A DNA stretch of 47,723 nt from an uncultured Prevotellaceae bacterium (GTDB lineage Bacteria; Bacteroidota; Bacteroidia; Bacteroidales; Bacteroidaceae). The notes below the pieces were generated by a model. It saw nothing but the letters and a program-made list of their open reading frames with translations, did no database searches and was not told where the DNA came from. The stretch spans positions 1 to 47,723 of the forward strand of contig CAMVDU010000019.1 in assembly GCA_947166345.1 (NCBI GenBank), in the 5' to 3' direction. Each line of letters opens with the position of its first letter. The stretch's first letter is position 1. Below, piece by piece: positions 24,255 to 31,614 of this stretch. Made by a program: the position numbers and the translations under genes.

Positions 24255-25760
24255 TTATATCTCAAATCCAATACTACCCAGCTGTTTCTTGATCTCAACT
24301 TCCAGACGGTGGCTCTCGGCAAAGAGGCCGCTGAGTTCGGTGGTCAGTCGCTTCATCTTTTCGTCGAATGGTTCGCCATCATCCTCCTGCTCGGCTATGC
24401 CTACATAGCGACCTGGGGTGAGAATGTAGTCCTGAGCTGCAATATCCTGCAAGGTCTTTACAGCACAATAGCCTGCTTCATCTTCAAGCGTGCCATTGCG
24501 GAAGGCCTCGAAGGTGTCTGCAATCTTGCGGATATCGGGCTCCATCAATTCACGAACAGCACGAGTCACCATCGTGCCCATATTCCTTGCATCAATAAAC
24601 AGCACCTTGCCAGCCTGCTGCTTGTTGCGAGAGAGGAACCATAGCGAGACAGGAATACCAGTAGAATAGAACAGTTGCGAAGGCAGGGCAATGATACCTT
24701 CTACAAGGTCTGCTTCTACTATCTTCTGACGGATGGTGCCTTCACCTCCTGTCTGACTGCTCAGAGCACCATTAGCCAATACCAAACCGATACGGCCTAC
24801 AGGCGAGAGGTGATGAATCATGTGTTGCATCCAAGCAAAGTTGGCGTTGCCTGCTGGGGGCAGACCGAACTTCCAGCGTGGGTCTTTCTCCAGTTTGTCG
24901 GCTCCCCAGTCGCTAAGATTAAAAGGAGGATTAGCCATGATGAAGTCTGCCTTCAGTGTGGGGTGCTGGTCGTTGAAGAAGGTATCTGCATACGACTTAC
25001 CCAAATTGGCCTCCAGTCCACGGATAGCGACATTCATGTGGGCCATCTTCCAAGTCGAGGGGTTGGCCTCCTGACCATAGACGCTGATGTTGTTGATGTC
25101 CTTCTGGTGGTTATAGATGAACTTGGCACTCTGAACGAACATACCACCGCTGCCGCAGCAGGGGTCATAGACGCGACCTTGGTAGGGCTGCAGAATCTCG
25201 ACAATGGTACGCACGATACAACTGGGGGTGTAGAATTCGCCAGCGTTCTTGCCTTCCATCGAGGCGAACTTCTGCAGGCAGTATTCATAGACACGACCCA
25301 ACAGGTCTTTCTCATCACCCGAAGCCAGCATGTGGATATTGGTAAAGAGATCTACCACATCGCCCAGACGACGTTTATCCAACTCGGGACGGGCATAGTT
25401 GCCAGGCAACACACCTTTCAGTTTGGTGTTCTCGCGTTCGATAGCCTCCAAGGCATCATCAATCACCTTACCAATCTCAGGTGTATGGGCAGCAAGACTG
25501 ATAACCTGCCAACGAGCCTCCTGAGGGACAAAGAAAACATTATCTGCCTCGTATTCATCCTTATCCTCTACGTCTGCATCGGGCTCCTGCAGCAGTTCCT
25601 GATATTTCGCCTCGAACTTATCGCTGATGTACTTCAGGAATATCAAACCCAGCACTACACCTTCGTATTCCGAAGCATTCAAGTTGCCGCGAAGTTTATC
25701 CGCAGCTCTCCATATCGCATCCTCAAATCCTATCGAGGTAGTATTTTCTTTCTTTGCCAT
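24255..25760 (-). CDS. hsdM: type I restriction enzyme methylase subunit HsdM
   Basis: A 501-residue N6-adenine methyltransferase. The N-terminal helical domain (AADKLRGNLNASEYEGVVLGLIFLKYISD) is typical of HsdM. The SAM motif is DPCCGSGG (199-206) and the catalytic motif NPPF (277-280), followed by FNLSDWG. With HsdS it forms the modification enzyme and with HsdR the restriction complex. It leads the leftward operon, with a promoter and two short palindromes just upstream. Start MAKKENTTSIGFED fits family length. Confidence 0.97.
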   Translation of the reverse strand: MAKKENTTSIGFEDAIWRAADKLRGNLNASEYEGVVLGLIFLKYISDKFEAKYQELLQEPDADVEDKDEYEADNVFFVPQEARWQVISLAAHTPEIGKVIDDALEAIERENTKLKGVLPGNYARPELDKRRLGDVVDLFTNIHMLASGDEKDLLGRVYEYCLQKFASMEGKNAGEFYTPSCIVRTIVEILQPYQGRVYDPCCGSGGMFVQSAKFIYNHQKDINNISVYGQEANPSTWKMAHMNVAIRGLEANLGKSYADTFFNDQHPTLKADFIMANPPFNLSDWGADKLEKDPRWKFGLPPAGNANFAWMQHMIHHLSPVGRIGLVLANGALSSQTGGEGTIRQKIVEADLVEGIIALPSQLFYSTGIPVSLWFLSRNKQQAGKVLFIDARNMGTMVTRAVRELMEPDIRKIADTFEAFRNGTLEDEAGYCAVKTLQDIAAQDYILTPGRYVGIAEQEDDGEPFDEKMKRLTTELSGLFAESHRLEVEIKKQLGSIGFEI

Positions 25761-25787
25761 ATTCAGTTTTTAGTTCATATCGCACAA

Positions 25788-25846
25788 AGGGTCAGACCCT
25801 CTGTGTCATTTTAGGTTTTGCTCGCATCCTTTAGGATGCAAAAGTA
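25788..25846 (-). promoter_or_regulatory. hsdM promoter with two short palindromes in its leader
   Basis: Read leftward, TACTTTTG (25846-25839) is a -7 box. Directly downstream lie GCATCC-TTTA-GGATGC (25824-25839), at the likely transcript start, and AGGGTC-A-GACCCT (25788-25800), 28 bases before the start codon. Either could be an operator for controlling the restriction operon, or a 5' hairpin on its mRNA. Confidence 0.6.
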
Positions 25847-26126
25847 GCAAATATTTTGCAGAAAGCGAAAAAAAACGGAAAAAAATTAGATGCTTACAGA
25901 AAAAGTTTTTAATCTTCACGGTTTGATATGGTACGTTATTAGCGCGTGTGAGAATTTTGTGAAATTTGCTACCACGCTACCACAGAGCACCTGAAATGGT
26001 CTGTATATGGGCAAATGGAGTGCGGTGGTAGATACTGAAAATGTGGTAGCAATGCCACCACTTTGACATGTTTTGCGCAAAAAATTGGGTAGAAACGAGG
26101 ATTTTTCATGTCTTGTGATCCAAAAA
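25847..26126. other. gene-free A/T-rich stretch with GCTACCAC direct and inverted octamers
   Basis: No credible gene is present; a 79-codon leftward frame has no family features. The octamer GCTACCAC occurs twice in tandem (25968-25983), then GTGGTAG at 26025-26031 and GTGGTAGC at 26043-26050, in inverted orientation, with GCCACCAC at 26054-26061. The arrangement could fold into alternative hairpins or bind a protein. Confidence 0.6.
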
Positions 26127-26346
26127 GTGCGTCACTTTCTGGGAGAGAATGACGCAGTTTCTTCGAGAGAGTGACGCACTTTCTCAGGGCAAGTGACACA
26201 GAAGGCAACCCTTTGACTTAAGTCGAACGACCTTTTGACTTAAGTCACGAGACCTTTTGACTTAAGTCGAAAACCTTTTTGACTTAAGTCACGCGGTAGG
26301 GAAGTGCGTCTTCTTGTGTTGACAAGTGTGTCATTTTACCTTACTA
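26127..26346. repeat. ten-unit array with exact 22-base period
   Basis: Units start at 26127, 26149, 26171, 26193, 26215, 26237, 26259, 26281, 26303 and 26325. The middle four each begin with the perfect palindrome GACTTAAGTC, followed by a variable 4-6 bases and CCTTTT in three of them. The flanking units begin with GTGCGTCAC, ATGACGCAG, GTGACGCAC, GTGACACAG, AGTGCGTC and AGTGTGTC, forms of one motif in both orientations. The same motif recurs at 26431 and 26453, again 22 bases apart. The spacing, near two helix turns, puts every site on one DNA face, as in arrays bound cooperatively by a dimeric protein. Confidence 0.8.
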
Positions 26347-26597
26347 TTTTCACTTTTCGAGCAAGGAGACGCTGCGTGGAGGGTGCCGAGCGTCTGTCGG
26401 CACCGCACCGAGATACTCCGATACAACTATAGTGACACATCTTGCGACGCAAAGTGACGCTCGGCGCGTTGCTTCGAGACGCTCCCAGCAGCCAAAGTGA
26501 AAAAGTGGGTGTTGGTGTGTGTAGAGAATGTTGGTAATATTTATTTACAATGAGTCAAAATGACTAGGATACAGGAACGGGCTGTCTCTCTGGTATT
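26347..26597. other. gene-free stretch with two further GTGAC motifs
   Basis: No open frame of note. AGTGACAC at 26431 and AGTGACGC at 26453 repeat the flanking motif of the adjacent array at its 22-base interval but out of register with it. GAGCGTCTGTCGGCACC-type sequence nearby gives several weak dyads. I see no gene or terminator. Confidence 0.5.
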
Positions 26598-26762
26598 CCA
26601 CATTTTCCACATTCCACATTTTCCACATTTACTATTTTTGACTTTCAAACAAAGATATATTATAATATATCTTTGAACTATAAAATTTAATTTTGTGAAT
26701 CCAGAAAGTGTTATATGTGGAAAATGTGGAAATGTGGAAATGTGGAAATGTGGAATGTGGAA
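26598..26762. repeat. large inverted repeat of TGTGGAAA units around a 26-base palindrome with back-to-back -7 boxes
   Basis: The left arm (about 26598-26636) is tandem TTTCCACA units and the right arm (about 26714-26762) is tandem TGTGGAAA units. Centred in the left part of the loop, 26650-26675 is a perfect palindrome beginning CAAAGATATA and ending TATATCTTTG, so each half is a TATCTTTG promoter box pointing outward. Any transcript from either box would run into the repeat arms. It may be a structured non-coding locus or a remnant of a mobile element. Confidence 0.7.
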
Positions 26763-26780
26763 GAAAAATGTTTACAGACT

Positions 26781-27029
26781 TCAAACACAATTAGAAAAAT
26801 ATCGAAAACATAAAGAATAATTTGGTGGTGTGAGAAGATCGTTGGGGAGGCCCTCTTCATCGGTATAATAGACCAGGGTATTGGGGTTTCCCTCGGCCGT
26901 CAGGGTACGGTCGGTGGAGTAGAAGAAGTTTTCTACGTTATGACCCATCACAATGATTTTGTCGCCTGCCAGGGCAACCTGTACTGCCATCACCGACAGC
27001 AGTACCATCAGTATTCTATTTGTTTTCAT
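26781..27029 (-). pseudogene. truncated exported endonuclease/exonuclease/phosphatase-family protein
   Basis: From the ATG at 27029 the frame has a signal peptide (MKTNRILMVLLSVMAVQVALAG) and then DKIIVMGHNVENFFY, the opening strand of the endonuclease/exonuclease/phosphatase fold, in which N-V-E-N-F/L-F is the metal and phosphate site. It stops after 82 residues where family members have about 300 or more. The break falls at the edge of the repeat-rich region. The first ATG at 27050 is out of line with the signal peptide. Confidence 0.75.
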
Positions 27030-27097
27030 AAGCCTTTCAACTCCCCGCATATCTTTTCCAGCCAGTGACGGTCCGTATCGTCAAAAATGAAACGAAA
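27026..27097 (-). pseudogene. C-terminal fragment of an unidentified gene
   Basis: Directly after the C1 peptidase stop, the same frame stays open for 23 codons (FRFIFDDTDRHWLEKICG, then ELKGL) and ends in TGA overlapping the ATG of the truncated endonuclease-like gene (ATGA). That overlap looks like an old operon junction, so this may be the tail of the gene that once preceded it, with the rest lost. I cannot name the family. Confidence 0.35.
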
Positions 27098-28210
27098 TCA
27101 GTGAAAATCAGATGTTTTGAGGGCTTCACGCAAGTCTCCTGGGAGAGCATGACGGTTGAGGAACAGGTAGGTGGTATTCAGTGCCATATAGTCGCGCGAC
27201 ATATACCAGATACCCTTATACAGTCCACTCTTGCCCCATGAGTTCTTCACCAGATAGTAGGGTTTGCCATTTTCATCAACTGCCTTTCCGTAGATCAGCA
27301 TCACATGGTCATAGGTAAAACGCCAGTCGTTCCACTGCTCCTGACGCATCGCTTGTGTGGGTGTCACGCCATCAGGCAGCATAGCCAGTCCTGTGCGAGT
27401 GAAATCGCCCGTCACATCACCGCCCCAGGCCACCGTATAGCCAGCATCCAATGCTCTGTCGAGCACATCCATCAACTGATCGATGGGAATGTTATAGCTG
27501 GGCTTCAAACGCCATTTATAGGGAGCCTCGATGATGAACCACTTGTTGAACGGATGGTGCGTATAGCTGGTCAGACTCACGTAGTCGTCGGGAACAAAGC
27601 CAAGACTCTCGGCAAACGACTTCGGCGTGTATGTCTTTCCCTCATACACAAAAGACTCGGGACAACGGCCTACATACCGTTCAATGACGGTCTGAACACT
27701 GTCCTGCCAGTGTGGCTGGGGTTCTTTCGCACCCTTCCTCACGATGCTGCTCACCGTCCGCTCCAGCTCCGGAAAGAACACATTGAAGTTGGCCAGCGAG
27801 TCGCCTGTCAGCGAACCAGGTGCTGGCATGGCATTCTCCGGGCAGATGCCATGTTCACGAATCACCTCCAGCACATCGTCACAGGAGCCGCCCTCCGATA
27901 TCTGACTATAGCCATGCATACGCACATAGTGTGTGGCACAGTCCATATAGTCCTTGTTCACCACGAACATCTCGCACAGGTCGTAGGTCTTGCCCGTCTT
28001 GCGCAGTATCTCACTCTCGAAATAGCCCAAAGTGGCATAGTCCCAGCACGTCCCGCTGCGATACTGGTTCTTCACACTCGTTATCGGCAGTTCCTTCACT
28101 GTCGTGAACACCTTCTCCACCTTCTTGGTGCTTGCCTGCTTCTGCAGGTTCTCTTGTGCCGTTGCCTGAATCGTCACCAACAGCATGGCAATTGCTATGA
28201 TTGTTCTCAT
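27098..28210 (-). CDS. exported C1B-type cysteine peptidase (bleomycin hydrolase/PepC family)
   Basis: From the ATG at 28210 the product is 370 residues with a signal peptide MRTIIAIAMLLVTIQATAQ. Catalytic residues are in place: oxyanion Gln49 in VKNQYRSGTCW, nucleophile Cys55, His in FTYDHVMLIYG, and Asn in VKNSWG. Length and layout match the secreted bleomycin-hydrolase-like peptidases of Bacteroidetes, which probably trim peptides in the periplasm or outside. A promoter lies close upstream: TTTG, 20 bases, TAATTTTG (28260-28229 read leftward), leaving a leader of only about a dozen bases. Confidence 0.93.
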   Translation of the reverse strand: MRTIIAIAMLLVTIQATAQENLQKQASTKKVEKVFTTVKELPITSVKNQYRSGTCWDYATLGYFESEILRKTGKTYDLCEMFVVNKDYMDCATHYVRMHGYSQISEGGSCDDVLEVIREHGICPENAMPAPGSLTGDSLANFNVFFPELERTVSSIVRKGAKEPQPHWQDSVQTVIERYVGRCPESFVYEGKTYTPKSFAESLGFVPDDYVSLTSYTHHPFNKWFIIEAPYKWRLKPSYNIPIDQLMDVLDRALDAGYTVAWGGDVTGDFTRTGLAMLPDGVTPTQAMRQEQWNDWRFTYDHVMLIYGKAVDENGKPYYLVKNSWGKSGLYKGIWYMSRDYMALNTTYLFLNRHALPGDLREALKTSDFH

Positions 28211-28228
28211 CTCTTCAATCTTTGGGGG

Positions 28229-28260
28229 CAAAATTAAGCATATTATCCGAAACTGCCAAA
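28229..28260 (-). promoter_or_regulatory. promoter of the C1 peptidase gene
   Basis: Read leftward, TTTG (28260-28257), a 20-base spacer and TAATTTTG (28236-28229) match the consensus well. The start codon at 28210 lies only about 19 bases beyond the -7 box. Confidence 0.75.
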
Positions 28261-28277
28261 CAATTCAGCATTATTCT

Positions 28278-28362
28278 TTATACATCTATTTTCAATGTTT
28301 CATTACAAGGCGGTCGGATGTAAGGCTCCATCGTTTGAACCTCGACATATGAGAATTGGATA
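28278..28362 (-). pseudogene. remnant of a GH28 gene 3' end
   Basis: Read leftward, QFSYVEVQTMEPYIRPPCNE and a short tail match the end of the intact GH28 gene (HFSDVEVQTVEPDVRPSFV). Bases 28311-28362 align without gaps to 37681-37732 at about 45 of 52 positions, in the same orientation. Nothing more of a GH28 gene precedes it. The pair brackets the seven-gene cassette at 28494-37598. Confidence 0.8.
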
Positions 28363-28387
28363 AAAAAATAAGATTTTCTTGATTTTT

Positions 28388-28419
28388 TTTGTTTGTTTCA
28401 ATTTCTTTTAATACCTTTG
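28388..28419 (+). promoter_or_regulatory. promoter of the seven-gene cassette
   Basis: TTTG at 28388-28391, a 20-base spacer and TACCTTTG at 28412-28419 give a near-perfect Bacteroidetes promoter. It predicts a leader of about 70 A-rich bases before the first start codon. No further promoter of this quality was found between the seven genes. Confidence 0.8.
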
Positions 28420-28493
28420 TTGCATCATATTGAGCCAATAGACAAATACAACTTACAAAAACAATCAATAACAAACTAAAACAACAAGTAATT

Positions 28494-29666
28494 ATGAAGG
28501 ATCTTTTCACTTTCGGAGAACAAGAGAATGCCGCCATTCAGGTGTTTGGCGAGGAAGGTATTGATAATGGTAGCGGTGAGGTGCGCCAGGAAATTTTCCA
28601 GGGAACAGAACCTACCTGCGCTATCCGCAGTCAGCAAATTATTCTGCGTGACTTTGGCGTAGACCTCCCCCAGGAGTATCTGAAAGAGTTGGCACAGGAA
28701 AACGGCTGGTATGTTGACCATGCAGGTACACCAGTAGAGGCTATCGGCAACATCCTTGAATCGCAAGGCGTGGGTGTTCATACCCAGGCAAATGCCACCG
28801 TCTATGACCTTATCAATGAATTGGCACAAGGCCGTCGTGTCATTGTGGGTGTGGATTCTGGTGAGTTGTGGGCAGTACGCAATGACGACGAGAATGCACA
28901 ACAGGCCGAGGAGTTTGAAGACAAGATCAATGCTCAGGGCGCCGACCATGCTCTTATCGTGGCTGGCATCGAGGTGAACCCTGATGATCCTGATGATGTG
29001 AAAGTCATTCTGACCGATCCTGGAACCGGTGATCTGCGTATCGAATATCCGTTGGAAGATTTCATGGATGCCTGGCAGGACTCCAACTGCTATATGGTGG
29101 CTACTGACCAGCCCGCTCCCTATCAGTATGATCCGGAGAACAACCAGATGGTGCCGTCGAACTTTGCTGTTGATGAGTTTATCGCCGACAACACCTTCAC
29201 GCTGAACGATGAAGAGCTCATTGTGCCTGCAGAGACTGAGTTCCCCATGAACCCTGAGGAAGTAAGCGTGCCGCAGGACTATACGCCTTATTATGATGAC
29301 GGTCATCTGAACACCATACCTTTCGACTTCTCGTCGCTTAATTGGGACTTCAATGCACTTGACCTGGGTTTCCAGTTTGACTTCGACCCATGGCTCAACT
29401 CTCTGCCTACACCTGTGTTAGACTTGGATTGGTATAACTGGCAGAATGCCTACACTCTGGCTTATGCCGATGGTACTGGCGTGTTCAACATGAATCCCTT
29501 CATGACGCAGGTGATGGTGGTAGTTGTGCCTGTGCCAGTAGAGGTCACCCCTGTTTATCCTGAGAATATTGACGTGACTCCTGAAGATATAGATACTTGG
29601 AGCCCCGAGACTGTTGAAGACAATCAAGACACAGACGCTGATACTGTAGAACTGGACGAAGCATAA
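28494..29666 (+). CDS. C39-like cysteine peptidase with acidic tail, cassette gene 1
   Basis: A 390-residue acidic protein without a signal peptide. Residues about 30-205 look like a papain-fold C39 domain: Gln36 six residues before nucleophile Cys42 (QGTEPTCAIRSQ), His152 in GADHALIVAGI and Asp175 in ILTDPGTGD. C39 domains usually clip double-glycine leaders inside ABC exporters, but none is encoded here. Residues 205-390 are low in Lys/Arg, rich in Asp, Glu, Pro, Tyr and Trp, and look extended or disordered, with a Val/Pro stretch (MVVVVPVPVEV). It is the first gene, and its stop directly abuts the next ATG. It may be the effector or processing enzyme of the cassette. Family certain only to the papain-like level. 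Confidence 0.75.
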   Translation: MKDLFTFGEQENAAIQVFGEEGIDNGSGEVRQEIFQGTEPTCAIRSQQIILRDFGVDLPQEYLKELAQENGWYVDHAGTPVEAIGNILESQGVGVHTQANATVYDLINELAQGRRVIVGVDSGELWAVRNDDENAQQAEEFEDKINAQGADHALIVAGIEVNPDDPDDVKVILTDPGTGDLRIEYPLEDFMDAWQDSNCYMVATDQPAPYQYDPENNQMVPSNFAVDEFIADNTFTLNDEELIVPAETEFPMNPEEVSVPQDYTPYYDDGHLNTIPFDFSSLNWDFNALDLGFQFDFDPWLNSLPTPVLDLDWYNWQNAYTLAYADGTGVFNMNPFMTQVMVVVVPVPVEVTPVYPENIDVTPEDIDTWSPETVEDNQDTDADTVELDEA

Positions 29667-31604
29667 ATGACCAACGAACAACTTATCAATTTGTCGCAGG
29701 ACATCAAGCATGGTGTGCTCAGCATGATGGAACAGATGCTGGCCTTCGGGAAGAAATACCCGAAGGCTGCACTGCCTCAGCCAGAAAACGACTTCAATGG
29801 TGCTAAGATGCTGTTGGAGCGAGGCGAGTTTAACCTGGCAGTTTGTGGTAAAGTGAAAAACGGCAAGAGCTCCTTGATCAATGCGCTCATTGGCAGGGAA
29901 CTCTTACCCGTGTGTACAGATGTGGCTACGTCGAGAGTGTTCAAGATATCGAATGCAGAGAAAGACAGCTTTTTTGTGGTCTATGCCAATGGCGACCGTA
30001 AGTCCATTGCTCAGGAAGAACTGGCTGCCTACGGCTCACAAGCAACTATTGACGAGCAGGGTATGGCCGAGGCCGACAAAACGATTGCCTATATCGAAGT
30101 TAACACAAAGATTGACTTCCTGCCAAAGGGAGTCGCTATCATTGATACGCCGGGTATCGGTTCGACCTATCCACACCATACGGCTATTACGCGAGAGTAT
30201 CTGAAACTGGCCGATGCTGCCCTCTTTGTTGCCAATCCAACGCCACTGGAAGCTGTCGAGATAGATTTCTTGAAAGATGTGGTGAACGTGACGCCCAACA
30301 TCATGTTTGTCACGACAAAAGTAGACCTGAACGGAGAGGAAAGTGTGAACGAAAGCATCAAACGCAATACCACACTTATCAGTGAGGCCGTGGGCGACCG
30401 TTTGGTCAGAAAGGTCAAGATGCTTCGCATGTCGAGTCAACTTCTTCTTGAAGCCAACAGTAGCGATGATGAGTGGAAAGAAATCTACATAGAGAACTCC
30501 CACTACAACGAAGTGAAAGAGGAGTTGTTGCGCACGGTGTTCATCACTCAGGGCTACTATCGTGCTGGTGTGGCTTATAATAGTGCCTCCAAGTACTACC
30601 GTACCATACTTGGCACCCTTCAGAACCGTTTGGATGGCGCCAAGAAGCAAGGAGAAGAGTTTGAGCGTATACTTGATCAATACGAGAAAGCCCGTGAAGA
30701 TTTCTCGAGTCGTTTGGGTGACAAGAAAAAAGCAGAGGTGTTGGCTGAGATCAGTCAGATACTGAATACTATGCAGTTTGAGTTTAATCAGATTTTTGCC
30801 CCTGCAGGCTCGCTCTTCAAAAAGTTCGATGATGAAATTCAGAACCTGACATCTGACGAGGTGGCCAGCTACAAACAGGATATTGGTTCTAACTTAGTCA
30901 ATGATGCACGCTGCGAGTGGGAGAAGCTGACGGCAACAGTCTACCAGCGCATGATGGAGACGCTCAATAAGTACAATGAGGAATGTCGCATGGTCATGCC
31001 GCAAGGTTCCGGCCTGATTGCACCTGAAAACGCAGGTGCACCTGAAATCAGTGAGATGACCTTCAAGGATACCATGACTGCAGCCCGTACAGAGATATTG
31101 ACAGCTGGTCTCATCACTACATCGGCAACCACCATCGTTACAGGTCTAAATGCCTTGGCTCCTGCACTGTTGGCACCAGCCATGCCTATTCTGACGCCCG
31201 CACTGGCTGTGATAGGCGTTGGCGTATTGCTCTGGGGTGCACTTGCAGGCAAGAAGGCGGCAGAACAAAAGAAACTGCAGAAGGACAAGGCCTCACTCAC
31301 CAAGTTCGTGCAGGATACGCTGACCGCCATTCGAAGGCAGTTGGTAGAAACATCGCTGCAAGACGGTAAATACACCTCGCAGTATCAAGGCTTTGTGATG
31401 GGTGTGAACGAACAGGCCCAGAAGTCGGTGAACGATACCTATAATAAATACAAGACAGAGCTTGACGCCATGCGTAAGACTCTGCTCGAATCAAAACAGA
31501 ATCCAAAGCTCATTGAGGCATTGGAGGTGATGCTGAACGAGTGGAAGAAACAGGAAACGAATCTTACAGAAGTAAAGACTCAACTAGACAAAGTGGAAGT
31601 TTGA
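29667..31604 (+). CDS. dynamin-like GTPase, cassette gene 2
   Basis: A 645-residue GTPase. G1 GKVKNGKS (61-68), switch Thr in DVATS (85-89), G3 DTPG (160-163, in IIDTPGIGSTYPHH) and G4 TKVD (217-220) match the bacterial dynamin-like subgroup. A long helical region follows, then a 45-residue hydrophobic, Ala/Pro/Leu-rich segment (about 484-528) that probably inserts in the membrane, then a C-terminal coiled coil. Such proteins assemble on membranes and remodel them using GTP. The ATG follows the previous stop with no gap. Long helices on both sides of the hydrophobic part fit the stalk of the family. Confidence 0.88.
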   Translation: MTNEQLINLSQDIKHGVLSMMEQMLAFGKKYPKAALPQPENDFNGAKMLLERGEFNLAVCGKVKNGKSSLINALIGRELLPVCTDVATSRVFKISNAEKDSFFVVYANGDRKSIAQEELAAYGSQATIDEQGMAEADKTIAYIEVNTKIDFLPKGVAIIDTPGIGSTYPHHTAITREYLKLADAALFVANPTPLEAVEIDFLKDVVNVTPNIMFVTTKVDLNGEESVNESIKRNTTLISEAVGDRLVRKVKMLRMSSQLLLEANSSDDEWKEIYIENSHYNEVKEELLRTVFITQGYYRAGVAYNSASKYYRTILGTLQNRLDGAKKQGEEFERILDQYEKAREDFSSRLGDKKKAEVLAEISQILNTMQFEFNQIFAPAGSLFKKFDDEIQNLTSDEVASYKQDIGSNLVNDARCEWEKLTATVYQRMMETLNKYNEECRMVMPQGSGLIAPENAGAPEISEMTFKDTMTAARTEILTAGLITTSATTIVTGLNALAPALLAPAMPILTPALAVIGVGVLLWGALAGKKAAEQKKLQKDKASLTKFVQDTLTAIRRQLVETSLQDGKYTSQYQGFVMGVNEQAQKSVNDTYNKYKTELDAMRKTLLESKQNPKLIEALEVMLNEWKKQETNLTEVKTQLDKVEV

Positions 31605-31614
31605 GGATACAGCA

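Noticed and set aside
25969..26208. 79-codon leftward frame in the repeat region
   Set aside because: It crosses the repeat array, has no start context and no recognisable domain.
26127..26346. CRISPR array
   Set aside because: The period is only 22 bases, the repeated part is about 10 bases, there are no unique spacers of 25-40 bases and no cas genes nearby.
28292..28537. 81-codon leftward frame before the cassette
   Set aside because: It reads the GH28 remnant in the wrong frame and crosses the cassette promoter.
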